Shown here in pieces: positions 1 through 6,552 of a DNA stretch of 6,552 nucleotides. The stretch comes from a bacterium HR23 (GTDB taxonomy: Bacteria > Chloroflexota > Dehalococcoidia > Lucifugimonadales > HRBIN23): NCBI GenBank assembly GCA_002923335.1, contig BEHZ01000096.1:1-6552 (forward strand), in the 5' to 3' direction. The notes beneath the pieces were generated by a model that worked only from the letters and a program-made list of their open reading frames with translations, was not told where the DNA came from and ran no database searches. The first letter of the stretch is position 1, and every line of letters starts with the position of its first letter. Both the position numbers and the translations under genes were made by a program.

Positions 1-2
1 CC

Positions 3-266
3 CTACAAGATGTTCCCCGTCTCCCCTTGTTCTACCCCCAGCACCTCCCGCTCTACCCACCGCCGTTCCCGCACCCGGTAGATGTAGACCGAATCGTGCT
101 GTGGGTCCAGAATCCGCCGCAACCCTGCCTTGACCTTCTCCAGTTGCCCTTCCGTTACCTCCCCTTCAAACACCGACCTCTGCACCCAGAAGAGATGCCG
201 CCGCAAATACTGGCACACCTTGTTCACCCGCTCCACATCCACATCGTAAACGATGACCACGAACAC
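3..266 (-). CDS. cas2: Cas2, CRISPR adaptation protein
   Basis: Small structural partner of Cas1 in the spacer integration complex; a Cas2 dimer bridges two Cas1 dimers and helps measure spacer length. The 87-residue product has the usual family length. It opens with a hydrophobic beta strand ending in the conserved Asp (VIVYDVD, Asp8), the ferredoxin-like fold's metal-site residue in nuclease-active members. The conserved VQRSVFEGEV block follows at about residues 28-37. The start is GTG, on the base right after the cas6 stop codon, with a run of seven G (271-277 in window coordinates) four bases upstream as ribosome binding site. This abutment implies translational coupling to cas6. The TAG stop is two bases from the window edge, so the gene is complete. 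It is the last visible gene of the operon; a CRISPR array often follows cas2, but that would lie outside the window. Identification is secure. Confidence 0.95.
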   Translation of the reverse strand: MFVVIVYDVDVERVNKVCQYLRRHLFWVQRSVFEGEVTEGQLEKVKAGLRRILDPQHDSVYIYRVRERRWVEREVLGVEQGETGNIL

Positions 267-1007
267 CTATCCCCCCCGCAGACGCACCATGCCAAACCCC
301 TGCCCGTTGCGTTCCCCAAAGCCCACACTGTAGCCCACCCCCAGCAGGAGGGGGTCCCCTTCCGCCCGAAACCGCCCCTCAAAGCCCCGCACCTGTGTGC
401 CCGCCACCACCGTGAGACGGGAGCGCACACCACCCAACGGGGTCAACCGCACCCGTGCCCCCTCCGCGGGCGTCTGTCCCAGCGCCCGGGCCTTCCGCAC
501 GAGGCTCTGGGTCAACACCCGTTGAAACCTCTCGTCCCACGGGGAGAGGTAGACCTTCACCCGTCCCTTCTCCCTTTCTTCCACGGTGGAGACCACCAGC
601 GGGGCCAGGGTCTCCACCTCCACGGGTGGACACAGGGGAGGCTCCCCCTCCACCTCTACGGAGGCCACCCCCAGGGCCACCTCGCCCAAACGCACCTCCC
701 CTGCCAAAAGGAGGGGCCCCACCACTGCCTCCAGGATGCGGGTGAGAGGCGAGGAGACCCACCAATACACCGGCGACTCCATGACCAGCCCCTTGCCCTG
801 GGCGTGGGCCGAGCGGGGATGGAGCCAGGAGAAGGTGAAGGGCTTGTAGTGATGGCCCTCCACCACCAGGCCGTGGTTGTGCAGGGCATCGGCCAGGGGC
901 CTGTCCCACCGTGCCAGGGCGGCATACACAACCCCCCGCAGGAGGTCCGGGTAGTCCCAGGGCAGGAGGAAGGGGCCGGGAGCCTGCAGGGTGATTTTCA
1001 GACGCAC
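267..1007 (-). CDS. cas6: Cas6, crRNA-processing endoribonuclease
   Basis: Metal-independent RNase that cleaves the CRISPR array transcript within each repeat to release crRNAs. The 246-residue product fits the family. The N-terminal ferredoxin-like domain has candidate catalytic histidines (His43 and His45 in ALHNHG, with His52-His53 nearby), followed by the typical KPFTFSWL block at about 55-62. The C-terminal glycine-rich loop (GFGERNGQGFG, about 229-239) is the hallmark of Cas6/RAMP proteins. I chose the GTG at 1007 because it yields the family-like start MRLKI and has an AAGGGGG element four bases upstream. A second GTG at 1025 would add six residues and overlap the cas1 stop by seven bases; its upstream signal is weaker. 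The gene sits between cas1 and cas2, an uncommon place. Which histidine is catalytic is inference; the family call is firm. Confidence 0.9.
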   Translation of the reverse strand: MRLKITLQAPGPFLLPWDYPDLLRGVVYAALARWDRPLADALHNHGLVVEGHHYKPFTFSWLHPRSAHAQGKGLVMESPVYWWVSSPLTRILEAVVGPLLLAGEVRLGEVALGVASVEVEGEPPLCPPVEVETLAPLVVSTVEEREKGRVKVYLSPWDERFQRVLTQSLVRKARALGQTPAEGARVRLTPLGGVRSRLTVVAGTQVRGFEGRFRAEGDPLLLGVGYSVGFGERNGQGFGMVRLRGG

Positions 1008-1018
1008 CGCTCCCCCTT

Positions 1019-2020
1019 TTACCACCAGGCGTGGAAAGCCTTATAGGGTTCCATCTCCAGGAGGTGGCGCACCAGTTTATACGCCTCCAGGCGCAGGAGA
1101 TGGCGGTAGGAGACATGACGCTTCAGCGTGCGGTGGAAGACCGTGGTGCCCAGGGTCTCCTCCAGCGCCTGCACAAACACCTTCCGCCCCTTTTCCCCCA
1201 AGTATACCCCGCCCGATTGACCTAACGCCTCCAGGTCCTCTTCCCCCAGCATGTTGCGGTTCACCACCCGGAAGATGACCCGGTCCACAATGAGGGGGCG
1301 GAAGACCTCGGCGATGTCCAGGGCCAGGGAGAAACGGCGCTGGGAGGGCTCGTGGAGGTAACTAATGGTGGGGTGCAAAGGGGTAATATACACTTCCGTC
1401 AGCACCGCGGTATACAGCAGGGTGTTGCCGAAGGAGAGAAGGGCGTTGATGAGGTTGTCCGGGGGACGGCGCACCCTCTGCTGAAAAGGCTCCTCCAGGT
1501 CCATGAGGAGGTTGAAGGCGCCGTAGTAGGCGTCCCTCGCCCGCCCCTCCAGGCCCATCAGGTCGGGAACGGTCGCCACCGCCTCCAGGCGGGCCATGGC
1601 CTCGTCCACCTGCTGGAGGAGGGGGTCTACCCCTCGCCCCCGGCGCTGGTAATAGGCGAGGTTGCGCCGAATGTGGAAGAGGGCGCCCTCCACAAACTGG
1701 CGCGCCAGGTAAAGGCGCTTCGCCCCGTCCAGATAGTGCTCCACCTGGCGCACCAGGAGGTGGCCGCTTACATTCCCCTCCCGGGGGTAGAAACTCCCCG
1801 TGTAGAAGCCGTAGTAGTTGAAGCAGTGGAGCACTATCCCGTGCTGGCCCAGGAAGTTCAGCAGTTTGGTGTTCAGGTCCACCTCGCCGAAAAGGTAAAG
1901 GTCCCGCACATCCTCAATGGGGATGGGGCGTTTCTCCTCGCCGTTTGTCCCCTCCAGGTAGAGGGTGTTCTCCTGTCGGCGTAGGCGTCCACTGCGGAAG
2001 AGGTAGTAACTGCGGGGCAT
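1019..2020 (-). CDS. cas1: Cas1, CRISPR integrase
   Basis: Catalytic subunit of the spacer integrase, which joins new spacers into the array as a Cas1-Cas2 complex. The product is 333 residues. It has an N-terminal beta domain (starting MPRSYYLF, with EVDLNTKLLNFL at 46-57) and an alpha-helical catalytic domain. The metal-binding residues are visible: Glu158 in LEGRARDAYYGAF, His223 in YLHEPSQRRF, and the acidic pair Asp235/Glu238 in LALDIAEVFRP. NALLSFGNTLLYT at 192-204 is also typical. The sequence resembles Cas1 proteins of subtype I-B. I chose the ATG at 2020 because a GGGGG element (2028-2032) lies seven bases upstream and the MPRSYYLF start matches the family. The same frame stays open upstream to 2119, but that part lies inside cas4 and reads as low-complexity Pro/Ser. 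Only four bases separate it from the cas4 stop. All key residues are present, so the enzyme is probably active. Confidence 0.96.
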   Translation of the reverse strand: MPRSYYLFRSGRLRRQENTLYLEGTNGEEKRPIPIEDVRDLYLFGEVDLNTKLLNFLGQHGIVLHCFNYYGFYTGSFYPREGNVSGHLLVRQVEHYLDGAKRLYLARQFVEGALFHIRRNLAYYQRRGRGVDPLLQQVDEAMARLEAVATVPDLMGLEGRARDAYYGAFNLLMDLEEPFQQRVRRPPDNLINALLSFGNTLLYTAVLTEVYITPLHPTISYLHEPSQRRFSLALDIAEVFRPLIVDRVIFRVVNRNMLGEEDLEALGQSGGVYLGEKGRKVFVQALEETLGTTVFHRTLKRHVSYRHLLRLEAYKLVRHLLEMEPYKAFHAWW

Positions 2021-2024
2021 AGGG

Positions 2025-2561
2025 CTACCCCCAGCACAACTCGGCGTAGGCGCAGGCTCGGCAGAGGGGGGTGAAAGGAGCGGGGGGCGGTGAGGGGAGG
2101 GCCTCCACCTGGGCGACACCCCGGAGGGCCTCTGCCACCTGTGCCTCCACCTGGGGGGTCAGGCGGACCTCCTCCCGTCGGCGCTCCCGGGGGTAGCGCA
2201 CCTCCCCCACCAGGTCCCCCGCCCCCATGTGGCGCAGGTAGAGGAGGTAGTAGGCCACCTGCAGACGCGACGCCTGGGCCAGGCGGGAGGAATACTTCAC
2301 CTCCAGCACCCGCTCCCCGCCCTCCACTACATCAATGCGCACCAGGTCGTCTAGCATTACCTCCCTGCGCCCCTGGTGGCGATACGCCTCTTCGTGGAGC
2401 AGGCGCCCTAGAAGCACCCGGTCGGCGGTGTGCTCCATACGCACGCCCTTGCTGAAGAGCCACAGTTTCCGCCGGCACACCACCCAGTAGTTCACCTTAA
2501 TGCCATTGGTCCGCAGGGCAAAGAAGGCCGGCTCGCTCATCACGGGGGGCGAGGGCGACAT
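2025..2561 (-). CDS. cas4: Cas4, Fe-S RecB-like nuclease of adaptation
   Basis: Nuclease with a RecB-like fold and an iron-sulfur cluster that trims prespacers and helps select those next to a PAM. The 178-residue product carries all expected motifs: Cys29 (VVCRRKLWLF), His56, Asp77 (LVRIDVVE), Glu87-x-Lys89 (LEVKYSS), the Gln101/Tyr104 motif (QVAYYLLYL), and the C-terminal Cys167-x2-Cys170-x5-Cys176. Cys29 and these three would hold the 4Fe-4S cluster. I chose the ATG at 2561, which has GGAG six bases upstream. Alternatives are a GTG at 2573 (four residues longer, with AGGGGG seven bases upstream) and an ATG at 2540 (no clear binding site). Even from 2540 there are about 20 residues before Cys29, slightly more than I expect for a compact Cas4. 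It lies just after cas3 and directly before cas1, as in many I-B operons. Confidence 0.93.
   Translation of the reverse strand: MSPSPPVMSEPAFFALRTNGIKVNYWVVCRRKLWLFSKGVRMEHTADRVLLGRLLHEEAYRHQGRREVMLDDLVRIDVVEGGERVLEVKYSSRLAQASRLQVAYYLLYLRHMGAGDLVGEVRYPRERRREEVRLTPQVEAQVAEALRGVAQVEALPSPPPAPFTPLCRACAYAELCWG
2028..2032 (-). promoter_or_regulatory. Ribosome binding site of cas1
   Basis: GGGGG seven bases before the cas1 ATG at 2020, overlapping the last codons of cas4. It supports starting cas1 here rather than further upstream inside cas4, and suggests coupled translation of the two genes. Confidence 0.6.
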
Positions 2562-2567
2562 ATCCTG

Positions 2568-2571
2568 CTCC
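2568..2571 (-). promoter_or_regulatory. Ribosome binding site proposed for cas4
   Basis: GGAG six bases before the ATG at 2561. A competing AGGGGG lies seven bases before the GTG at 2573, so the choice between the two starts is not settled. Confidence 0.45.
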
Positions 2572-2584
2572 ACCGCCTTACCCC

Positions 2585-4765
2585 CTAGTGCACCAGGACA
2601 AACCCTTCCACGGGCCTTTCCCCCTCGGGGGGCACAAGCCCCAGGTCTTCATCGTAGGGGAGGGTGGTTTGCAAACAGCCCAAGTCCGAGAGGGAGGTGA
2701 AGCCCCCCAGCCGGAGCCAATAAGAAGGCACCGGCACCAAGAGTTCGGGGATTCTCCAGCCCTCGCCCTTCTCCTTCAATGCGAAGGCCTCGGGCACAAA
2801 GGCCTCCGGAAGCACCTCCACTGACAGGTTCCCCTTGCGGGCTGTGAAGCGAGCCTGCATCTCCTCGTCCGTGAGGTCAATGGTGTAGCACCCCAGGGTG
2901 TTCTGCACCTCGGACAGGGTGGCACGGCCCGCCGCCAGTTCCCCTTGCCACACTTGGGTGCACAACACCTTCTCATAAAGGGCGTGGGTCGCCTCTGTCA
3001 GGTCCCTGTCGGTTGGGGCGAGGGGCAAGGCCCGTAGGAGACGGAGGCTCTCCTCCAGCACCTCTTGGCCGTATATCCGCTTCGCCCCTTCCGAGGGCTG
3101 GCAGTAGACCCACACCGGTGCCGGCGGGGCATCACCCCGGCGGTTCACCCGCCCCATGCGCTGCACGAGGGCATCCAGAGGAGCCACCTCCGTAAAGAGG
3201 GCGTCATAAGAGATGTCTAGGCTCACCTCCACCACCTGCGTGGCGATGCAGATGGTGCCGGCCTCGGCCGTCTCAATGTGGCGCTCCTTGCCATGGCGGT
3301 GGCGCAGGATAAAGCGGGAGTGGAGCAGAAGCACCCTGTCGTGCTCCTGCCGCAGGGCGTGGTAGAGGCGCTGTGCCATGCCCACCGTATTGGCCACCAC
3401 CAGCACCCGTTTCCCCTGGCGGGCCAGGGCCAGGGCGGGGGCCGTGCACTGCTCCAATGGGGCATCCTGCAGCACAAGGTGGTGGCGTGTTCTCCGCCAG
3501 AGGGCATCCTCCGCCTCCACCAACTCTGCCTGGGGGTGGGGGAAGAGGCGCAAAAGGGCCGGAGGGAGAGTGGCGCTGGCCACGGCCAAACGGGCTGGGG
3601 GCTCCCTTTCCAGTGCAGACAACAGAAGGCCCAAAGTATAGGGTTCGTAGGCGTGCACTTCGTCTACTACCACCGTGGCACGCCGTGCCAGGGTCCGGCG
3701 CTCCTCCCAGTGGCGCCCCTGGAGGTGGGACAGCAGGTATTGGTCCAGGGTCGCCACCGTTACGGGGCGGGCGAACACCGACCCCAGCAGGCGGGCGTCC
3801 AGGGAATCCTGGTCCTGCTCCCAGCGCAGAGTGTAACTGGCGTGTCCGTGGGCCAGGGCAACGGCCTCGTCCCCGTAGATACGGCGCAGGCGTCGCCACA
3901 TGGCGTTGGTGGTGGCCTGGGTGGGGAGGAGGTAAAGCAGACGCTCTGCATCTCCGGCCCAGAGCAGGAGTGCTTCGGTCTTCCCCGTGCCGGTGGGCGC
4001 CCGGAGCCAGAGCACATCGCTTCGGGTCTCCCCGGCCCTCCGCTGGAAAGCCCGCAGCGGAGCACCAAGCCTTTGGATATGCGCTTCCACACAGGATGCG
4101 CCGCTGCTGAGGAAGAGCCAACCAGGCTCCGGCATCCGTGCCGACGCCAGCCAGTCCGCGAGGTGGAGCACCGCCTTGACGCGGGCAAAGTCGTCCATGG
4201 GCAGACGCTGCAGGACACCCCGAAGGTCTCGCCTCTCGCCGTTGAATTGCAGGGGTGTATCCAGAAGCCCGGCTGGAGAGTTTGCAAGGAGCGGCTGAAG
4301 GCTTTGCCAGAACGCTTCTGCCGTCGGCAATTCTTTCACACCGTGGGAGTCCAGTAGCGCAAAGAGGGAGCGAAGCAGTTCAGGAAGCACAGCCCGCATG
4401 TAGTCCGGCTTCTCAAAGCCCTTATACAGTTCCGGGCCCAGCGGTGAGTGGTGGGTGAGGACAGCGGCGGTCGCTTCCAGGCGGTGCCTCTCCCAGCCGT
4501 AGCGCTGTCCCAGAAGGCTCTCCACAAGGAGCACGAACGGGAGCGATGCCAGCGCGTGAGGATAGGCTTTCTTGCGGTGCCCCCGGATGTATTCCTGAAA
4601 GTCCGTGGTGGCCTTGCCGATGTCGTGCAAGGCGCAGGCGAGCAGAGCCTTTACCCGTAAAGGTTCCGGCAGGCCCAGCCGCCGGGCGATCTCCACCCCC
4701 AGGCGGGTGACTTCCCCGAGGTGTTCAATGAGCCCAACGTCGGGCTTGGCTAAGAGTTCAGCCAT
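2585..4765 (-). CDS. cas3: Cas3, HD nuclease-helicase of type I CRISPR
   Basis: Effector nuclease recruited by Cascade after target recognition; it nicks the displaced strand, moves 3' to 5' using ATP and degrades DNA. From the chosen start it has 726 residues. The N-terminal HD domain shows His15, His47-Asp48 (HDIGK), His70, His105-His106 (LTHHSPL) and Asp204 (LADWLASA). The superfamily 2 helicase follows: Walker A APTGTGKT at 256-263, the DEVH box at 368-371, SAT at 397-399, QVVEVSLDISYD near 510-521 and QRMGRVNRRG at 535-544, then a C-terminal domain. HD and helicase are fused, HD first, as in I-B and most other type I systems. I chose the ATG at 4765 because AGGA lies seven bases upstream and the start MAELLAKPD is family-like. 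An ATG at 4786 adds seven residues, lacks a good binding site, and would raise the overlap with cas5 from 16 to 37 bases. No motif looks damaged. Confidence 0.95.
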   Translation of the reverse strand: MAELLAKPDVGLIEHLGEVTRLGVEIARRLGLPEPLRVKALLACALHDIGKATTDFQEYIRGHRKKAYPHALASLPFVLLVESLLGQRYGWERHRLEATAAVLTHHSPLGPELYKGFEKPDYMRAVLPELLRSLFALLDSHGVKELPTAEAFWQSLQPLLANSPAGLLDTPLQFNGERRDLRGVLQRLPMDDFARVKAVLHLADWLASARMPEPGWLFLSSGASCVEAHIQRLGAPLRAFQRRAGETRSDVLWLRAPTGTGKTEALLLWAGDAERLLYLLPTQATTNAMWRRLRRIYGDEAVALAHGHASYTLRWEQDQDSLDARLLGSVFARPVTVATLDQYLLSHLQGRHWEERRTLARRATVVVDEVHAYEPYTLGLLLSALEREPPARLAVASATLPPALLRLFPHPQAELVEAEDALWRRTRHHLVLQDAPLEQCTAPALALARQGKRVLVVANTVGMAQRLYHALRQEHDRVLLLHSRFILRHRHGKERHIETAEAGTICIATQVVEVSLDISYDALFTEVAPLDALVQRMGRVNRRGDAPPAPVWVYCQPSEGAKRIYGQEVLEESLRLLRALPLAPTDRDLTEATHALYEKVLCTQVWQGELAAGRATLSEVQNTLGCYTIDLTDEEMQARFTARKGNLSVEVLPEAFVPEAFALKEKGEGWRIPELLVPVPSYWLRLGGFTSLSDLGCLQTTLPYDEDLGLVPPEGERPVEGFVLVH

Positions 4766-5463
4766 GTGAAGTTCCTGTCCTGCCATTGCAAGGCCGGCGT
4801 GCCGGGCACTTCCACCACCAGGCCCGGCGAAAGGAAACTGAGCGGAACGGGAGACTCTGGGTGTCGGATGCCCTTGGTATCCAGCCGAAAGCGGAGAGGG
4901 AGCGTCTCCACGACAGGCGGCTCAAAAGAGGCCCCGGGTGTCAGAAGCGGGCGAACGCCAGACTGCTTGCGGATATCCAGGGGAAGCGCCGTCCCTTTGA
5001 AGCGAGGCACGCCTTTGGCAGCCGTGCCCAGCCGGATTGCCTCCACAAACAGCAGCTCGTCCTCCCGCCCCAGCGAAAGGGCATACGCCGGATTCTGAAA
5101 TGCTGCTTCCAGGCTGTGCAGAAGGTCCTCGGGTCCGCCGTAGAACAGCGTGTAGCGCACGAAGAACAGGAGTTCCCGGAAGTAGGGTGAGCGCTCGGCG
5201 ATCCTGCCCGACTTGATCTTGAGCACCGTCCACATGTCGCGAGCGCGTCCGGGGTCCTCGTCCATCCAGACAGAGACCTTAAGGTTCCGCAGAGGGCTAT
5301 TTTTTGCCCAGAGGTCGCGGTCTGATAGCCCCAGCGCTGCCCCGGCGATGCCCAGGAGCGTTGTGGGCGGCGGCATCGGGAGGGTGCGCTGGTAGTTGTG
5401 GTCCAGCGGCCGCCGGAAGGAGGCCACCGGCGCACGAACGGTAACGACTACGATGGGCTCCAT
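4750..5463 (-). CDS. cas5: Cas5, Cascade subunit binding the crRNA 5' end
   Basis: RAMP-fold Cascade subunit that caps the backbone and holds the 5' handle of the crRNA. The product has 237 residues, normal for Cas5. The N-terminal region is diagnostic: a first beta strand (IVVVTVRAP, 4-12), then SFRRP, then the conserved TLPMPPPTTLLGIAGAALGL at about 27-46, the usual Cas5 pattern of a Pro-rich turn leading into the first helix. YALSLGREDELLFVE at 127-141 matches the family's second conserved block (YxLxLGRxDE). It is probably a Cas5 of the I-B type (Cas5t-like), with no sign of the Cas5d processing role since a separate cas6 is present. The ATG overlaps the end of cas7 by 16 bases, with TAGGCGG upstream as a weak binding site, and its 3' end overlaps cas3. 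Subtype assignment rests mostly on context. Confidence 0.9.
   Translation of the reverse strand: MEPIVVVTVRAPVASFRRPLDHNYQRTLPMPPPTTLLGIAGAALGLSDRDLWAKNSPLRNLKVSVWMDEDPGRARDMWTVLKIKSGRIAERSPYFRELLFFVRYTLFYGGPEDLLHSLEAAFQNPAYALSLGREDELLFVEAIRLGTAAKGVPRFKGTALPLDIRKQSGVRPLLTPGASFEPPVVETLPLRFRLDTKGIRHPESPVPLSFLSPGLVVEVPGTPALQWQDRNFTWLNS
4773..4776 (-). promoter_or_regulatory. Ribosome binding site deciding the cas3 start
   Basis: AGGA seven bases before the ATG at 4765, located within the last codons of cas5. The other candidate start at 4786 has no comparable element, which is why the shorter cas3 is preferred. Confidence 0.6.
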
Positions 5464-6371
5464 AGACCGCCTACATCCTGCTTGGCCTGCCCGAGCGCCT
5501 CGTGCACGGTCAGCACCGTGCCGTAGGAGGCAAGAGTTGTGCGAATTTCCGCCTCGTTCCCGAAGATCCCCGGCTCCAGCCCGAAGAGCACGTGCTCCCG
5601 GTAGCCGTTGAACTTCTGGAGTGCGTTCACCAGCGGCTCCAGCTCCAGCACGTAGCGACCGTCCTCGTAGTGTGCCGCAAGCGCTTCCAAGAAGACGGGA
5701 TGCTTCACCTTCAGCCGGGCGTAGGCGATGAACTTCGGCGAAAGGTCGGCGAGCATCCGGGCGGTGCGTCCCCCGCCCCAGAGGAGGTTGAGGGCTTCCA
5801 GGAGCGTCTGCAGGCGCTTGCGCCGCTGGTCGGGCGGCAGAACTCGTTCGGCATCTTGCCCGATCTCCAGCGGCTTGAACGCCCCCACCCGGTCCAGTTC
5901 CACCAGGATCGTGCCTTTGAAGAGATTCGCGTAGAGCTCGGTCTCGAACATGTTCCCTCCCGCTTCCATCGCCTGCCCGAAGCGCTCAAACGACCGGGTG
6001 CCCAGGTCGCGATCGCCCTGGAAGGGGAAGAGTCCCACGGCTGCCGAGACGCGCACGGGCGAAGTGCGCCGCCGTCCACCGGAGGGGTCTAAATACCCGA
6101 AGAGGTCCTCGTCCACAAACTCCCACGGCCGCACGGGCGGGGTGACCTCCTGCCCGCTGACCTGCGCAAACGGCTCCGAAAGCGGATACCCGAGATCCTC
6201 CAGCCGATCCCGGAGCATCCGCCGGAGCGCCTGCCCCGAGATATAGGGAATCGTGCTCCCGTCGGGCAGGGTCACTTTCTTGGCGACGACCACGTTGCCC
6301 TCGGTATGGGAGGCGTTCACATTCGCCGCGGAGACTTTGGCCAGATAGCCAATGACGATGGATTTAGACAT
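5448..6371 (-). CDS. cas7: Cas7, Cascade backbone protein (DevR/Cst2-like)
   Basis: RAMP protein that polymerises along the crRNA spacer to form the helical backbone of Cascade. The product has 307 residues, within the family range. Conserved features are the N-terminal strand SIVIGYLAKVSAANVNAS (4-21), the YISGQALRRMLRDRL segment at 43-57 typical of the DevR/Cst2/Csh2 group, EDLFGYL at 88-94, SPVRVSAAVGL at 104-114, and NLFKGTILVELDRVG at 149-163, where the RAMP core strands lie. The ATG is preceded by AAGGAGG with a seven-base spacer, the strongest ribosome binding site in the window, fitting a subunit needed in several copies. It follows the upstream partial gene after 15 bases and overlaps cas5. 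Arginine codons favour CGG and alanine often GCG, unlike the CGC-rich adaptation genes. The DevR-type sequence together with fused cas3 and cas4 points to subtype I-B. Confidence 0.92.
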   Translation of the reverse strand: MSKSIVIGYLAKVSAANVNASHTEGNVVVAKKVTLPDGSTIPYISGQALRRMLRDRLEDLGYPLSEPFAQVSGQEVTPPVRPWEFVDEDLFGYLDPSGGRRRTSPVRVSAAVGLFPFQGDRDLGTRSFERFGQAMEAGGNMFETELYANLFKGTILVELDRVGAFKPLEIGQDAERVLPPDQRRKRLQTLLEALNLLWGGGRTARMLADLSPKFIAYARLKVKHPVFLEALAAHYEDGRYVLELEPLVNALQKFNGYREHVLFGLEPGIFGNEAEIRTTLASYGTVLTVHEALGQAKQDVGGLWSPS

Positions 6372-6378
6372 GGCCAGC

Positions 6379-6385
6379 CCTCCTT
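6379..6385 (-). promoter_or_regulatory. Strong ribosome binding site of cas7
   Basis: AAGGAGG, a full match to the anti-Shine-Dalgarno core, seven bases before the cas7 ATG. It is the best site in the window and fixes the cas7 start. It lies just past the TGA of the preceding gene. Confidence 0.85.
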
Positions 6386-6386
6386 T

Positions 6387-6552
6387 TCAGGTTCGGTTTC
6401 TTTCCAGAATGGCCCAGGTCTCTCCACTGCGCTTCACGGTGAGGGGGAGAACATATACCTGCTTCTTCAGATTAGCTCGACGAATATCACCCCCAAAGGG
6501 ACTAAAGCCATCAAAGTCAGATGAGTTGGCCAAATCAGAAAGTCGCATGACT
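6387..6552 (-). CDS. 3' end of unrecognised upstream gene (position of cas8)
   Basis: An open frame enters from the right edge and runs 54 codons to a TGA at 6387-6389. I do not recognise the protein. The visible tail is hydrophilic and ends in LPLTVKRSGETWAILERNRT, with alternating hydrophobic residues like a terminal beta strand pair. It is read in the same direction as cas7, ends 15 bases before the cas7 ATG, and its stop region leads into the cas7 ribosome binding site, so it is probably part of the same operon. In I-B operons the gene before cas7 usually encodes the large Cascade subunit Cas8, but this is inference from position only. An ATG at 6546-6548 means a complete 53-residue protein cannot be excluded. 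By my count about 82 of 165 bases are G or C, clearly below the genes that follow. Confidence 0.5.
   Translation of the reverse strand, partial: VMRLSDLANSSDFDGFSPFGGDIRRANLKKQVYVLPLTVKRSGETWAILERNRT

Noticed and set aside
27..1046. Long plus-strand reading frame of 339 codons opposite cas6 and cas2.
   Set aside because: It is rich in Pro, His and Gln, has no recognisable domain, and mirrors two well-supported genes. High-GC coding DNA commonly leaves such open frames on the other strand.
1352..1984. Plus-strand reading frame of 210 codons opposite cas1.
   Set aside because: Composition is dominated by Val, Gly, Gln and His with no family features; it is explained by the codon usage of cas1.
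2021..2119. Extension of the cas1 frame upstream, which would give a 366-residue protein.
   Set aside because: The extra 33 residues are Pro/Ser-rich, overlap cas4 coding sequence including its cysteine motif, and the ATG at 2020 has its own binding site and a family-like start.
3278..4357. Plus-strand reading frame of 359 codons opposite cas3.
   Set aside because: Biased composition without motifs, fully antisense to the helicase core of cas3, which has clear catalytic motifs. It is a shadow frame.
6306..6524. Plus-strand reading frame of 72 codons crossing the cas7 start.
   Set aside because: It spans the cas7 start and the upstream minus-strand gene, with no recognisable features; the minus-strand reading explains the region better.
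6372..6552. Possible promoter region upstream of cas7.
   Set aside because: The stretch is coding on the minus strand almost to the cas7 ribosome binding site, and I could not see a convincing -35/-10 pair. The operon promoter is probably further right.

Overview
The window lies inside one CRISPR-Cas operon of class 1, type I, best placed in subtype I-B. All genes are read from the minus strand, so the operon runs from right to left. In order of transcription it holds: the 3' end of an unrecognised gene cut by the right edge (position expected for a cas8 large subunit), cas7 (DevR/Cst2-like), cas5, cas3 (HD nuclease fused to helicase), cas4, cas1, cas6 and cas2. The left edge falls two bases past the cas2 stop codon. 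No CRISPR repeats, tRNA, rRNA or insertion sequence is visible.

Layout: the interference (effector) genes fill about 4750-6552, cas3 fills 2585-4765, and the adaptation genes cas4, cas1 and cas2 fill 3-2561, with the crRNA-processing gene cas6 placed between cas1 and cas2. Spacing is very tight. cas7/cas5 and cas5/cas3 overlap, cas4 and cas1 are 4 bases apart, cas1 and cas6 are 11 bases apart or overlap depending on the cas6 start, and cas2 begins on the base after the cas6 stop. This implies one transcript with translational coupling. No internal promoter or terminator is evident, and no stretch over 300 bases lacks a gene.

How the genes should work together, from knowledge of the families: Cas1-Cas2 integrates new spacers, and Cas4 trims prespacers and helps choose those next to a PAM. 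Cas6 cuts the array transcript into crRNAs. Cas7 (backbone), Cas5 (crRNA 5' end) and a large subunit form Cascade, which finds target DNA. Cas3 is then recruited to nick, unwind and degrade it. The conserved catalytic motifs I looked for are present, so nothing in the window suggests a dead system.

Organism: GC content is high, with a short sampled stretch in cas7 near 72%. The proteins are rich in Arg, Leu, Val and Glu and have few Lys or Asn. GTG appears as a start codon. This suggests a high-GC, possibly thermophilic bacterium (for example Chloroflexota or a similar lineage), but it is only an impression and no taxon is diagnosed. The most notable points are the position of cas6, the lower GC of the gene at the right edge, and a change in codon style between the effector and adaptation halves. 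I saw no clearly undescribed system.
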